From a virus: a stretch of 23,267 bases of DNA. Below, piece after piece: positions 13,764 through 21,391 of the stretch. The DNA lies in the IMG/VR virus record IMGVR_UViG_3300048105_000010, positions 1 to 23,267 of that record. One strand, given 5' to 3'. The number at the start of each line of letters is the position of its first letter. Position 1 is the stretch's first letter. Made by a program: the position numbers and the translations under genes. The notes below the pieces were generated by a model that was not told the DNA's origin, ran no database searches, and worked only from the letters and a program-made list of their open reading frames with translations.

Positions 13764-13932
13764 TATCTTCTACCTCTGGTACATGGTGAGTTACAAATGT
13801 TTTTGCAACGTCCTGTCTTTTTGTTTCTAATGCGTCACCAACTTTGGCTGCAAGTGCATTATTGAAATGTGTCTCTGCTGAGAGATTATCTCCATCTCCA
13901 ATAGCGCTAACAAAATCTTTTACTGTGTCCAT
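13756..13932 (-). CDS. 67: prohead core protein gp67, short form
   Basis: A 58-residue gene (59 if the adjacent ATG at 13935 is used). It reads MDTVKDFVSAIGDGDNLSAE, then a 'HFNNALAAKVGDALETKRQD' segment and 'VAKTFVTH'. The pattern of a short helix, 'AI..gD...A...F..A.A.K..D.L...K..VA..F', matches the N-terminal half of T4 gp67, a prohead core protein. The T4 protein (about 80 aa) continues into a long acidic tail; here only 'VPEVEDSE' remains. The start codons form ATGATG overlapping the portal stop; AAGGAG is 7 nt from the second, which I prefer. It is cotranscribed with gp20. Confidence 0.8.
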   Translation of the reverse strand: MDTVKDFVSAIGDGDNLSAETHFNNALAAKVGDALETKRQDVAKTFVTHHVPEVEDSE

Positions 13933-15452
13933 CATTTATCTCCTTTTGAGGGGTCATTATGTGCAAACATACCATCGTCATCTCCACCCATTTCACCACC
14001 TTCTTCATCTTTAATTTGGTTTTCAACTTCTTCAATTTCTTCATCATTCATACGAAGAACTTGTTTGCGTACATATTCTTTAGAGAAGTATGTACCCACA
14101 TAACTTTCAATTTGTCCGAGCATATCTAAACGGTTCTGTAGAATTTCTGCATTCTTCAACTCTGTAAAGTGTCCGTCTTGCATAAAGTCAAACTGGATAT
14201 GTTCTTTCATCATATCCCATTCTTCCATTGCAATAACACCTTTGAGAACCAACTGTGTTTTTAGAATATCCATAAACAATACTGAAAACTTCTTACGAAG
14301 CTTCTGTACAAACTTTGTAAACTTCAGTTCGTCACGAGTAATGTTATCAGAACGTCCAATACTGAATGAGTTCTCTGCCTCAAGTCTTGAGATAGGAACA
14401 TTTAATGAACGATATAATTTGTTTTGGAAGTACTTGATATCATCAATCTCACCAAGGTTTGAACCGCCCGGCAAAGTTGTAATCTCTGTACCTCTACCAC
14501 CTTCTCTACGAGGTAGCCAAAAATCTTCCAACATAGACATATGATTTCTATCGTCACGAATTTCGCCAGTTCGTGCATCATACACCAACTTGTTCCGATA
14601 ACGATTCATTACGTCTTTCAAGTATGCTTCTGCTTTGACTTTAGGTAAGTTACCTACATCAATGTAGAAGATACGTCTTTCAGGCGCACGAGAGATACGA
14701 TAGATAACCAACGCATCTTCAATCATACGCAACTGATTGACAGGTTTAATTGCTTTATTCAGATAAGAGAGGACTGTTCCTCTGTGCATATCTACAACAC
14801 CTGAAGGACAATATGAAACAGAATCTTGTGTAATCTTTACACCACTGGTAGTTCCAGTATTTTGATCTAATCCCTTTTCATTGTAAAGGTAAAAATCTTC
14901 AATATCCTTTACCAAGTCCATACCTGTCTTTGGATCTTTTTCTTTTCTTTGTTCTCTAACCTTCTTAATCTTACGAGGGTCGATGTAACGTAATTCTTTA
15001 ATACCCTTTCGTGGAGCCTTTGTATCAATTACCTTATGATAATAGATACGTCCATCCACATACCAGCGCCTAAAAATATCATGTCCTTTTGCATTGAAGT
15101 CCATCAAACGCAAAACTTCATCGAATTCTTCACGAATTTTTGATTTAATATTTCTGGAAAGGTCTAGTCTATCAAGGGAAAGTGAAACTGATTTATCTCT
15201 TTCATCTGAGACAATCGCTTCGTTTGCGATATCTTCAATTGCACTATCACACTCTGGTTGTTGTGCAATATCACGATATCTTCTAATTAAGTCAAGTTCA
15301 TTTTTATCACGCCCATCCATGTCAAGCACAGATGCATAATGTCCACCGCCTGATACAATATCAAGTGTGCCATCATCAGAAGGGGGAGCGGTGAAACCAT
15401 CACCACTCCCTTTGTCTGCTCGTGTGATTCTGAAACCAAAAAGTTCAGCCAT
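13932..15452 (-). CDS. 20: portal vertex protein gp20
   Basis: A 506-residue portal protein of the T4 gp20 family (524 in T4). It forms the dodecameric ring for DNA entry and nucleates prohead assembly. Recognisable segments are 'MAELFGFRITR' at the start, 'DLIRRYRDIAQQPECDSAIEDIANEAIV' around 55-82, 'FDEVLRLMDFNAKGHDIFRRWYVDGRIYYHKV' around 114-145, and 'RMIEDALVIYRISRAPERRIFYIDVGNLPK' around 243-272. Later come 'REGGRGTEITTLPGG' and 'DELKFTKFVQKLRKKFSVLF'. The C-terminus is acidic and Gly-rich. The start has an AGGAG site. Its stop overlaps the gp67 start. No exact TATAAATA precedes it, so it is probably read from the gp18 promoter. Confidence 0.96.
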   Translation of the reverse strand: MAELFGFRITRADKGSGDGFTAPPSDDGTLDIVSGGGHYASVLDMDGRDKNELDLIRRYRDIAQQPECDSAIEDIANEAIVSDERDKSVSLSLDRLDLSRNIKSKIREEFDEVLRLMDFNAKGHDIFRRWYVDGRIYYHKVIDTKAPRKGIKELRYIDPRKIKKVREQRKEKDPKTGMDLVKDIEDFYLYNEKGLDQNTGTTSGVKITQDSVSYCPSGVVDMHRGTVLSYLNKAIKPVNQLRMIEDALVIYRISRAPERRIFYIDVGNLPKVKAEAYLKDVMNRYRNKLVYDARTGEIRDDRNHMSMLEDFWLPRREGGRGTEITTLPGGSNLGEIDDIKYFQNKLYRSLNVPISRLEAENSFSIGRSDNITRDELKFTKFVQKLRKKFSVLFMDILKTQLVLKGVIAMEEWDMMKEHIQFDFMQDGHFTELKNAEILQNRLDMLGQIESYVGTYFSKEYVRKQVLRMNDEEIEEVENQIKDEEGGEMGGDDDGMFAHNDPSKGDK

Positions 15453-15504
15453 ACTATAGTTCTCCTAATTTTACCCAACTATTTAGTCGGTTTGTAAAAC
15501 TAGA

Positions 15505-16026
15505 TTATACGCCTGCATTAAATGACGTATAACGCCATGTAATATCAAAGGTTTCAATATCACTTACTGTGTCCATGCTCAGTTCAATTGGAGCAAGTGC
15601 CTGTGGCCAACAACTAGTTAGAGTGTACTGTTTTAGTACAGTATCATCTCTGTCAAGTTGTTGTACTACCATATCGGCAGTATAGTCAGTAACATTAGTA
15701 ACACCAGTATTAGTATCAAGGTCGTTGATACCGTTCATCCATCTTTCCATACCGTTTCTGATTGCAAAATCGGTATCGTTAAGAATAGTAGTTGTCCATG
15801 TTTCAAATGTTCTGTCACCAGCGAGGAACAACTGGCGTCCTCTGAAGTTCACAGTAATTTCAGGGATTGTCTGGCCAGGCAAACTTGCTGCCTTAATAAA
15901 GAACGATGAAGTTCCCAATGGTAAACCAGTTGCAATTCCTGGCGGTGTATTCAGAATAACTCTGAATTGGTTTGCTCTTGCACCACCACCGATAAGTTGA
16001 GCTTTAAATTGATCAATTGTTGCCAT
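15505..16026 (-). CDS. 19: tail tube protein gp19
   Basis: A 173-residue tail tube subunit (163 in T4) that forms the inner rigid tube pushed through the envelope on sheath contraction. Typical features are 'ANQFRVILNTPPG' at 18-30, 'AASLPGQTIPEITVNFRGRQLFLAGDRTFETW' around 46-77 and 'GMERWMNGIN' at 92-101. The C-terminus ends 'TFDITWRYTSFNAGV'. It lies 11 bp after gp18 with a GGAGAG ribosome site, so it is co-transcribed with the sheath. It shares fold landmarks with the gp3-like protein at 9295-9876. Confidence 0.95.
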   Translation of the reverse strand: MATIDQFKAQLIGGGARANQFRVILNTPPGIATGLPLGTSSFFIKAASLPGQTIPEITVNFRGRQLFLAGDRTFETWTTTILNDTDFAIRNGMERWMNGINDLDTNTGVTNVTDYTADMVVQQLDRDDTVLKQYTLTSCWPQALAPIELSMDTVSDIETFDITWRYTSFNAGV

Positions 16027-16037
16027 TTTTTCTCTCC

Positions 16038-18083
16038 TTATCCTGCTATCTCTGAGAACTCAACGCCAGTTCTTACGGCGATGAAGTTCAGTGTGATGAA
16101 GTTAATAGAACGGGCTGGTTTGATGTAAATGTCACCAATAAACTCGTTTCTGTCAACAACCTCACCTGTGTTGTTTGTATCATCACAGATTACTTTAAAG
16201 TCTGTGATACCTCTACGTCCTTGCACATCTCTCAAGAATGGCTCAATTAAGTTCTTGAACTGTGCTCTTGTGAAGTCATCGTTGAACTCAAAGAGTTGGA
16301 ACTTGGCTGCATTTGCAATTGCTTTCTCAAGAACAAGGAACAATCTACGAACATTGATTCTGTCAAATGCAGAAGGTCTTGAAAGCGCAGTCTTGTCACC
16401 AAAGAGGAATGTTCCCTGTCCTGCCTCAGAAATAACTGGGTTAATTCTAGCAGGGTAAAGAATGTCTCTCTGTGCCTTGTTTGGGTTGAATGCAAGTTTC
16501 ACTGCACCACGAATTTGACCTCTGTTGAGTCCGGCAGGTGAGAACCATGCGTCTGCAACTTGGTCAGTATATGCGGCCAAACCGGCAACATCACCATTCA
16601 GTGGAACAAAACGATACACATCATTATATCTGTCGTACATATACTTGTATCCACTATCGAATACTGCATATGAAGAACTTGCAAGTCCATCAAAGAAACC
16701 TTTGACGTTTGCAGTTTGTGTGATTGATGATGGAATACTTACAACATCTGATCTAGTAGGTGAGATGAAACAGATACAATCTTTTCTTGCCTCTACAAGG
16801 TCAATGACGTTAGTTGCATGAGTTACACCATCTGCTCCTGATGCTCCAACTTCAGTTGAACCGGCCATTACTAGGTTAATGTCAACTGTTGCTGAGTCTG
16901 CAAAGAATTGATATGCAGTATCTAGTTCACCAACTGATGGAACACTACCTGAGTTAGTTGTTAATACACCGCCAGCCAGTACGTCTGTAATAACTCCACC
17001 TTTACCAGCAGTTGATGCAAATGTAGAATCGCCTGCGGCTCTTGTTGAAGCGGTATCTCCTGCCTCACTCAAAGATGCAGTGTGTGTACCCCATCTGATA
17101 TAAAGTGATGCAGTATTGATAACATTCACATAATAGTTAGTGCCACCTTGTGCAGTTTTGGCATCTAATGCCTGTGATACGAAAGGATATACCTCTACCA
17201 CAGAACCAGCTCTACCACCAGCAGTACCATACTTAGAACCAGTAATTTCTCCTGTTGTGTCATAAACAACAACATGGATTTCATCAGCAGTTAGGTTTTT
17301 GCCTGTTGCCCATGTGGATGAGCCTGGGGCAGCATCTACTTGGTCATAAAACTTCCAACGTCTACGAACATTAGTCGCAGCTGCAAGTGCAGTTTTAACT
17401 CCACCACCGTTAGGATTGTCTAGTTGTCTGATTGTTAGATTGTCAGTTGAAATAGCAGTAACCTCGTACTCTGTTCCATCTGCTTCTTGGAAGTGAACAA
17501 TGTCACCTACATTAAATGCAGCTCCACCGGCACCAGCAGAACCACCACCATTGTCAACACCGACAGTAGTTGCACCAGCGGCAGTTGTTCCAGTTGTTAC
17601 GCCAAGTGTACCAGCGTTTCCTGTGAAGTTTTGTTCAAATGCTGTTGCATTCGTACACATTGATACGCCGAGAGAGTTTCCTTCTATTCCGGCTTCTTTT
17701 GCAATCCACTCACCCACAGAGGCTTTACCACTGCCGGGCGCTGTAGCATTAAAGATGCTATCATCATAATCCGTATTATTTTTTACTAGTTCTGGTGTTC
17801 CTACTGCTGCATTTTTCATACCAGCCATTTCTGCTCGTACTATTCTCAATGCATTGCCATACTGTAGGAAGTTGGCGGCAGTAAACCAGTTCTCAAAGTT
17901 ATTTGAGTCGGGCGTGCCAAAAACTGATGCCAATTGTTGTTCCGAACTAATTGCAGTAACTTCTCCGACAGGGCCTTTGTTAAAGCTACCTGCCATCGCA
18001 CCTATAGAGGTGGATACTGCTGGAACAATATTGGTCAAATCAATTTCTTTGACTAGAACGCCAGGCGATACTTGAAATGCCAT
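16038..18083 (-). CDS. 18: contractile tail sheath protein gp18
   Basis: A 681-residue sheath subunit (659 in T4) that contracts around the gp19 tube. The N-terminus 'VSPGVLVKEIDLTNIVPAVSTSIGAMAG' and 'GPVGEVTAISSEQQLASVFG' are family hallmarks. The C-terminal third has 'DAWFSPAGLNRGQIRGAVKLAFNPNKAQRDILY' and 'INVRRLFLVLEKAI', and ends 'RTGVEFSEIAG'; this is the conserved core that carries the inter-subunit contacts. Residues of about 140-400 are Gly/Ala/Thr-rich and look like the variable outer domains. It has a late promoter at 18136-18143 and an AAGGAGAAAAG site before the ATG. It leads the gp18-19-20-67 transcript. Confidence 0.96.
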   Translation of the reverse strand: MAFQVSPGVLVKEIDLTNIVPAVSTSIGAMAGSFNKGPVGEVTAISSEQQLASVFGTPDSNNFENWFTAANFLQYGNALRIVRAEMAGMKNAAVGTPELVKNNTDYDDSIFNATAPGSGKASVGEWIAKEAGIEGNSLGVSMCTNATAFEQNFTGNAGTLGVTTGTTAAGATTVGVDNGGGSAGAGGAAFNVGDIVHFQEADGTEYEVTAISTDNLTIRQLDNPNGGGVKTALAAATNVRRRWKFYDQVDAAPGSSTWATGKNLTADEIHVVVYDTTGEITGSKYGTAGGRAGSVVEVYPFVSQALDAKTAQGGTNYYVNVINTASLYIRWGTHTASLSEAGDTASTRAAGDSTFASTAGKGGVITDVLAGGVLTTNSGSVPSVGELDTAYQFFADSATVDINLVMAGSTEVGASGADGVTHATNVIDLVEARKDCICFISPTRSDVVSIPSSITQTANVKGFFDGLASSSYAVFDSGYKYMYDRYNDVYRFVPLNGDVAGLAAYTDQVADAWFSPAGLNRGQIRGAVKLAFNPNKAQRDILYPARINPVISEAGQGTFLFGDKTALSRPSAFDRINVRRLFLVLEKAIANAAKFQLFEFNDDFTRAQFKNLIEPFLRDVQGRRGITDFKVICDDTNNTGEVVDRNEFIGDIYIKPARSINFITLNFIAVRTGVEFSEIAG

Positions 18084-18135
18084 TTTCTTTTCTCCTTATG
18101 GGTTCATTAATATAAAGTTTCCAAACTTACATCAA

Positions 18136-18143
18136 TATTTATA
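18136..18143 (-). promoter_or_regulatory. T4-type late promoter for gp18
   Basis: Exact TATAAATA on the minus strand. The start is near 18130, giving a 47-nt leader. It is back-to-back with the plus-strand late promoter at 18185-18192. Confidence 0.78.
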
Positions 18144-18184
18144 AAAATCTTATTCTACACTAGTTTTTTATAGGTTTGTTTACA

Positions 18185-18192
18185 TATAAATA
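18185..18192 (+). promoter_or_regulatory. T4-type late promoter for the plus-strand HNH-like gene
   Basis: Exact TATAAATA on the plus strand, the only plus-strand copy I found. With T4 geometry the transcript would start at about 18198, the A of the ATG, so the mRNA may have no leader. Confidence 0.65.
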
Positions 18193-18197
18193 TATCT

Positions 18198-18497
18198 ATG
18201 TCAGAACACTATCAGAAATACAAAGAAACCATTAAAAAGGTTTCTAAACGTAACTACAGGGCTCGCAAGATATGGGTAAATGAATATCTTGGGAACAAAA
18301 CCTGTGGTTACTGTGGGGAATCTGAAACTGCCTGTCTCCAATTTTATCCTCACGAGAGGAAAATACGTTCTCTTACCAAAAGAAAAGGTTTAAATGAACA
18401 CTCTAGAACTGAAGTAAATGATTACATAAGTAAATCTAAAGTTGTTTGTTCAAATTGCTTTCTAAAATTAGAGAATGATATTATTGATATTATGTAG
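18198..18497 (+). CDS. HNH-like zinc-binding protein, probably catalytically degenerate
   Basis: A 99-residue basic protein and the only plus-strand gene. Two CxxC pairs (C36/C39 in 'CGYC', C84/C87 in 'CSNC') flank a central 'LQFYPHERK' at 47-55 and a helix 'RTEVNDYISKSKVV' (70-83). This is the layout of small zinc HNH endonucleases: 'CxxCG...L.F.H...K...Ei.K..v.CxNCH'. Here the catalytic histidine pair is altered (Y50-P51 before H52) and the His normally after the second CxxC is F88. Zinc binding looks intact but cleavage is doubtful. It converges on gp17, ending 14 bp from its stop, and diverges from gp18. No ribosome site precedes the ATG. It may be a remnant homing-type nuclease or a repurposed DNA/RNA-binding protein. 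Confidence 0.75.
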   Translation: MSEHYQKYKETIKKVSKRNYRARKIWVNEYLGNKTCGYCGESETACLQFYPHERKIRSLTKRKGLNEHSRTEVNDYISKSKVVCSNCFLKLENDIIDIM

Positions 18498-18511
18498 GGT
18501 TTTAATGTTTT

Positions 18512-20161
18512 CTACCAATCTGAATCATAGGAACGAACCACTGGACTCCATCTCGTTCCGTACTCATCAATCATAGTTGGAGCGTCATCGACATCTCCCA
18601 ACCCATCATCAAAAAATCCAAATGGGGCCATGTCCTGTTCTAGTTGGTGTTGTTGTTCCAAGAACATTCTAGCACGAATATCATCATCTGTCAACTCTTT
18701 AAAATATGTTTGTTCTACTAACCATGCAAACAATACACAACACATTGCAAGGTCATCTGTGTGTCCTTCTTCTGCTTCATATGATTGTCCTTTAAGAATA
18801 AAGGTTGAGAACTCATTGATTAAGTCATAATCATTGATAATTAACTTGTCTGTCTCTACAATCTGCTTTAGATTGGAGCATCCTAGTCTTTTTACCGCTT
18901 TTGTTGTCCTTACCCCAAGTTGGGCTTTTCCACCGCTAAAACCGCCTCCAACGACTTGACCTGCACGACCTCGCATACTTGCCATAATAAGGTTGTCATA
19001 CTCTAAGTCAAACTGTAGTGCAGTTGCAACCTGTTCACCGATATCATTTACCTCAACCATAACGTATGCTTCGTTGTATGCCTTAGATACATCATAGATA
19101 ATGTTAGGAAACAGTAGAGGTTTGATTTCGTTGTTACGATACTTTGCAACAATATTATAAGGAACTGTACTTACATCAAAAACAATAAATGCAGAGTAGT
19201 CGTTGTTCGTTCCTCTGGCCACGTCAGCAACCACAACGTATGTACCACCTTCTTTTGGTTTCTCATACATATCCAATCCAGCGTTTGACTGAATAGGATT
19301 ATGAAATGCCATTGACTTAATCTTTGCAGGGGCAATCAGTGTGTTTGCAGAACCAAGGAACTCACAGTCGAACTCTCTTCTGAACTGCTCTTCTGAAGTG
19401 TTTGCGATTGTTTCTGTTCGCCACTTCTCATCTCGGCCTGGCACTTGACTCCAGTGAACATCTATGATATTATACGAGTTTCTTTTATTCTCTGCATCCA
19501 CCCATAACTTGTAGAAAAGATTCATACCGTTAGGTGTTGATACAATAATAACCTTTGTAGTTTTACCAGATGAGATTGTAGGATACACAGAACTGAAAAA
19601 GTCCTCTGCCACGTTAGTTGGAACGAATGCAAATTCGTCCAAGAATATCATGTTGTAAGAACCACCACGAACAGCAGATGAAGATGTTGAGGATGCAACC
19701 ACCCTACTACCATTCTCTAAGTCTACCGAACCCTTGTTCCAAGATACCACCCCTTGTTGTAACCACTTAGGAAGGTTCTCGTATGCAAGTTGCAGTCTAC
19801 CAAGAATGTCTCGTGCAGTCGCAGCCTTGTTGGCAAGGATTGCAACATTCATGTTAGGGTTGAATAGAACGTAGTGAAGAATGTAAGATACCATAGTCGT
19901 GGATTTACCAGACTGTCTTGGCATCTTACATATAGTGAATCTGTCGTTATGAATTGTGTCTACGATATCTTCTTGGAAGTCATACATCTTGAACGGCACA
20001 AGTCCTTCATCAAGAGACACAATCTTGATGTAGTTCTTAATGAAGTATATGGGATTTTCCATACACTTCTGATATTCAAGGATTTGTTTTTTTGTCCACT
20101 CTACAGGAACATTAGATTTCTTTAGTAGAGGGTTTCCAAGGTAATGATCATAATTCTGCAT
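18512..20161 (-). CDS. 17: terminase large subunit gp17
   Basis: A 549-residue DNA-packaging motor and nuclease (610 in T4). Walker A-type 'PRQSGKST' is at residues 81-88, Walker B 'MIFLDE' at 171-176 with catalytic E176, and coupling motif 'STPNG' at 208-212. The C-terminal RNase-H-like nuclease has D313 in 'VVADVARG', E370 in 'VMVEVND' and D469/D470 in 'GHTDDLAMC', matching the T4 acidic triad. The ATG at 20161 has no strong ribosome site. The upstream 86-residue gene ends 19 bp away. The shorter length reflects missing N- and C-terminal extensions. No small terminase gene is seen in the window. Confidence 0.97.
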   Translation of the reverse strand: MQNYDHYLGNPLLKKSNVPVEWTKKQILEYQKCMENPIYFIKNYIKIVSLDEGLVPFKMYDFQEDIVDTIHNDRFTICKMPRQSGKSTTMVSYILHYVLFNPNMNVAILANKAATARDILGRLQLAYENLPKWLQQGVVSWNKGSVDLENGSRVVASSTSSSAVRGGSYNMIFLDEFAFVPTNVAEDFFSSVYPTISSGKTTKVIIVSTPNGMNLFYKLWVDAENKRNSYNIIDVHWSQVPGRDEKWRTETIANTSEEQFRREFDCEFLGSANTLIAPAKIKSMAFHNPIQSNAGLDMYEKPKEGGTYVVVADVARGTNNDYSAFIVFDVSTVPYNIVAKYRNNEIKPLLFPNIIYDVSKAYNEAYVMVEVNDIGEQVATALQFDLEYDNLIMASMRGRAGQVVGGGFSGGKAQLGVRTTKAVKRLGCSNLKQIVETDKLIINDYDLINEFSTFILKGQSYEAEEGHTDDLAMCCVLFAWLVEQTYFKELTDDDIRARMFLEQQHQLEQDMAPFGFFDDGLGDVDDAPTMIDEYGTRWSPVVRSYDSDW

Positions 20162-20180
20162 AACATAACTTTAGAGTTGA

Positions 20181-20441
20181 TTACTCTTCAGATGGTTTAT
20201 TATCTTCTAGATGTTTTGCATATGCAGCTTTGACTGTATCAGTATGAAACTGTGCAACCATTGCCTTTACATCTGCACTTTCACCAGATGAATCTGCATC
20301 TGGATCAACAGTATGTCTGTGGAAACTTCTAGAAAGTTCTACACCATCTTCTTCAATAACAGTAGCAGTTCTCACTTGAATGTGCTTGAACTCGCCTACT
20401 ACTTCAATTTTATCTTGTTCTGTACGTTTTGTAATCGCCAT
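20181..20441 (-). CDS. hypothetical 86-residue protein upstream of gp17
   Basis: Not recognised as a named family. I set the start at 20441 because AAGGAG lies 8-9 nt upstream; an in-frame ATG at 20471 lacks this. The product begins MAITKRTEQDKIEVVGEFKH, with a short beta-rich N-terminal half ('HIQVRTATVIEEDGVELSRSFHRHTV'), then an acidic linker and a C-terminal helix ('VKAMVAQFHTDTVKAAYAKHLED'). Position between fibre genes and terminase suggests a virion-related or assembly role, by inference only. A CATAAATA late-promoter variant precedes it. Confidence 0.75.
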   Translation of the reverse strand: MAITKRTEQDKIEVVGEFKHIQVRTATVIEEDGVELSRSFHRHTVDPDADSSGESADVKAMVAQFHTDTVKAAYAKHLEDNKPSEE

Positions 20442-20489
20442 TATTTTTCTCCTTTTGTCCGCCCCTAGCATCCACTAGAGGTATAAAGT

Positions 20490-20497
20490 TATTTATG
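20490..20497 (-). promoter_or_regulatory. possible variant late promoter (CATAAATA)
   Basis: One mismatch from TATAAATA on the minus strand. It overlaps the stop codon of the fibre gene, as the exact copy at 9292-9299 overlaps the gp3 stop. It would start near 20484, 43 nt before the ATG at 20441, and could serve gp17 as well. Confidence 0.35.
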
Positions 20498-21101
20498 CAA
20501 GACGTAATGTACCACAGGCGCTAATAATAAACCAAGAACCAGATGTTCCGTATGAAGTAGAATTTTGACTATACATATCTAGAATTCCACTTGAGTAATT
20601 TACTTGTAATCTTGCAGATTTTCCAGTTGTAGATTCTCCTTTACTGTCAATACCATCATAGTGATAACCAAGTGGCAGAAAGTTAATACTATTTGTTTCA
20701 TAATTACTGAAAGGTAAACCAGTGATTCTCCATCCACCAGAACCAGCGCTGGATACTGCTGATGTTGCCCATTGAATATAAAAATTTATCTGCACAAGCT
20801 TGCCAATTTTTGTATACTTTCCAGTTCGGCTGTGTGGACTTCCAGTAAATGTCATATCACTTGTCCACCTAGTAAGAACTGGAGTAAATGTGCCTTCTTC
20901 ATAATCGTCAAGGGTGTTAACAGCACCAGTTCCACCAATTGCGACACCAGCACTTGCAGTAATTAATCCAGTTGATGTAAGTGTTCCAGATGCAGTAAGG
21001 TTTGTTCCACTAATCGTGCCAGAACCAACGATATTATTACTTACAGTAAGGTTGCCAGAACCACTAACGGTTGATAGGGTGTCTACTTTTATTTCACTCA
21101 T
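20493..21101 (-). CDS. small tail fibre / tip protein
   Basis: A 202-residue protein starting MSEIKVDTLSTVSGSGNLTV, with Ser/Thr/Gly repeats to about residue 50 typical of trimeric fibre stalks. It continues 'VNTLDDYEEGTFTPVLT' (about 62-78), a motif common in marine phage fibre proteins, and a C-terminal beta-rich head ('GKYTKIGKLVQINFYIQW'). I use the ATG at 21101 because GGAG precedes it and it overlaps the upstream stop as TAATG; an in-frame ATG at 21119 would lie deep in the neighbour. It probably contributes to host recognition. The chaperone-like gene just upstream is a natural partner. Confidence 0.75.
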   Translation of the reverse strand: MSEIKVDTLSTVSGSGNLTVSNNIVGSGTISGTNLTASGTLTSTGLITASAGVAIGGTGAVNTLDDYEEGTFTPVLTRWTSDMTFTGSPHSRTGKYTKIGKLVQINFYIQWATSAVSSAGSGGWRITGLPFSNYETNSINFLPLGYHYDGIDSKGESTTGKSARLQVNYSSGILDMYSQNSTSYGTSGSWFIISACGTLRLA

Positions 21102-21388
21102 TATGGTTTCTCCGGCCAACTAAATCCATCATCTTCTGTAGATTGATACGTTTTAGTTATGTCTTTAAGGGCAGTTCTATATGTTACCCACGCTGTCTTT
21201 TCTGAGTCACTCAAAGAACTATCTGCTGTTTGTGTCCAATCACATTCTGCGAGTTTAGCGTTTCTTTCGTCTCTTAACACCACTAGTTTATTAGCAGCAA
21301 TTTCTGAATCAGAAGGTAATCCTGCCAAGAATTCTTTTTCTTCCTCAGCAGTCATTTCAACTGTTATACCGTTTAATGATTTTTTCAT
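21101..21388 (-). CDS. tail fibre assembly chaperone-like protein (Phage_tail_APC type)
   Basis: A 95-residue protein with the pattern 'LRDERNAKLAECDWTQTADSSLSDSEKTAWVTYRTALKDI' over residues 38-77, ending 'FSWPEKP'. This 'R..RN..L..cDWTq..D..ls......W..YR..L+' pattern is characteristic of phage tail assembly chaperone-like proteins that sit beside fibre genes. It lies between two fibre genes, 3 bp after one stop and overlapping the next start by one base. The likely role is folding or attachment of the adjacent fibre; the exact partner is not shown by the sequence. Confidence 0.75.
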   Translation of the reverse strand: MKKSLNGITVEMTAEEEKEFLAGLPSDSEIAANKLVVLRDERNAKLAECDWTQTADSSLSDSEKTAWVTYRTALKDITKTYQSTEDDGFSWPEKP

Positions 21389-21391
21389 ACC

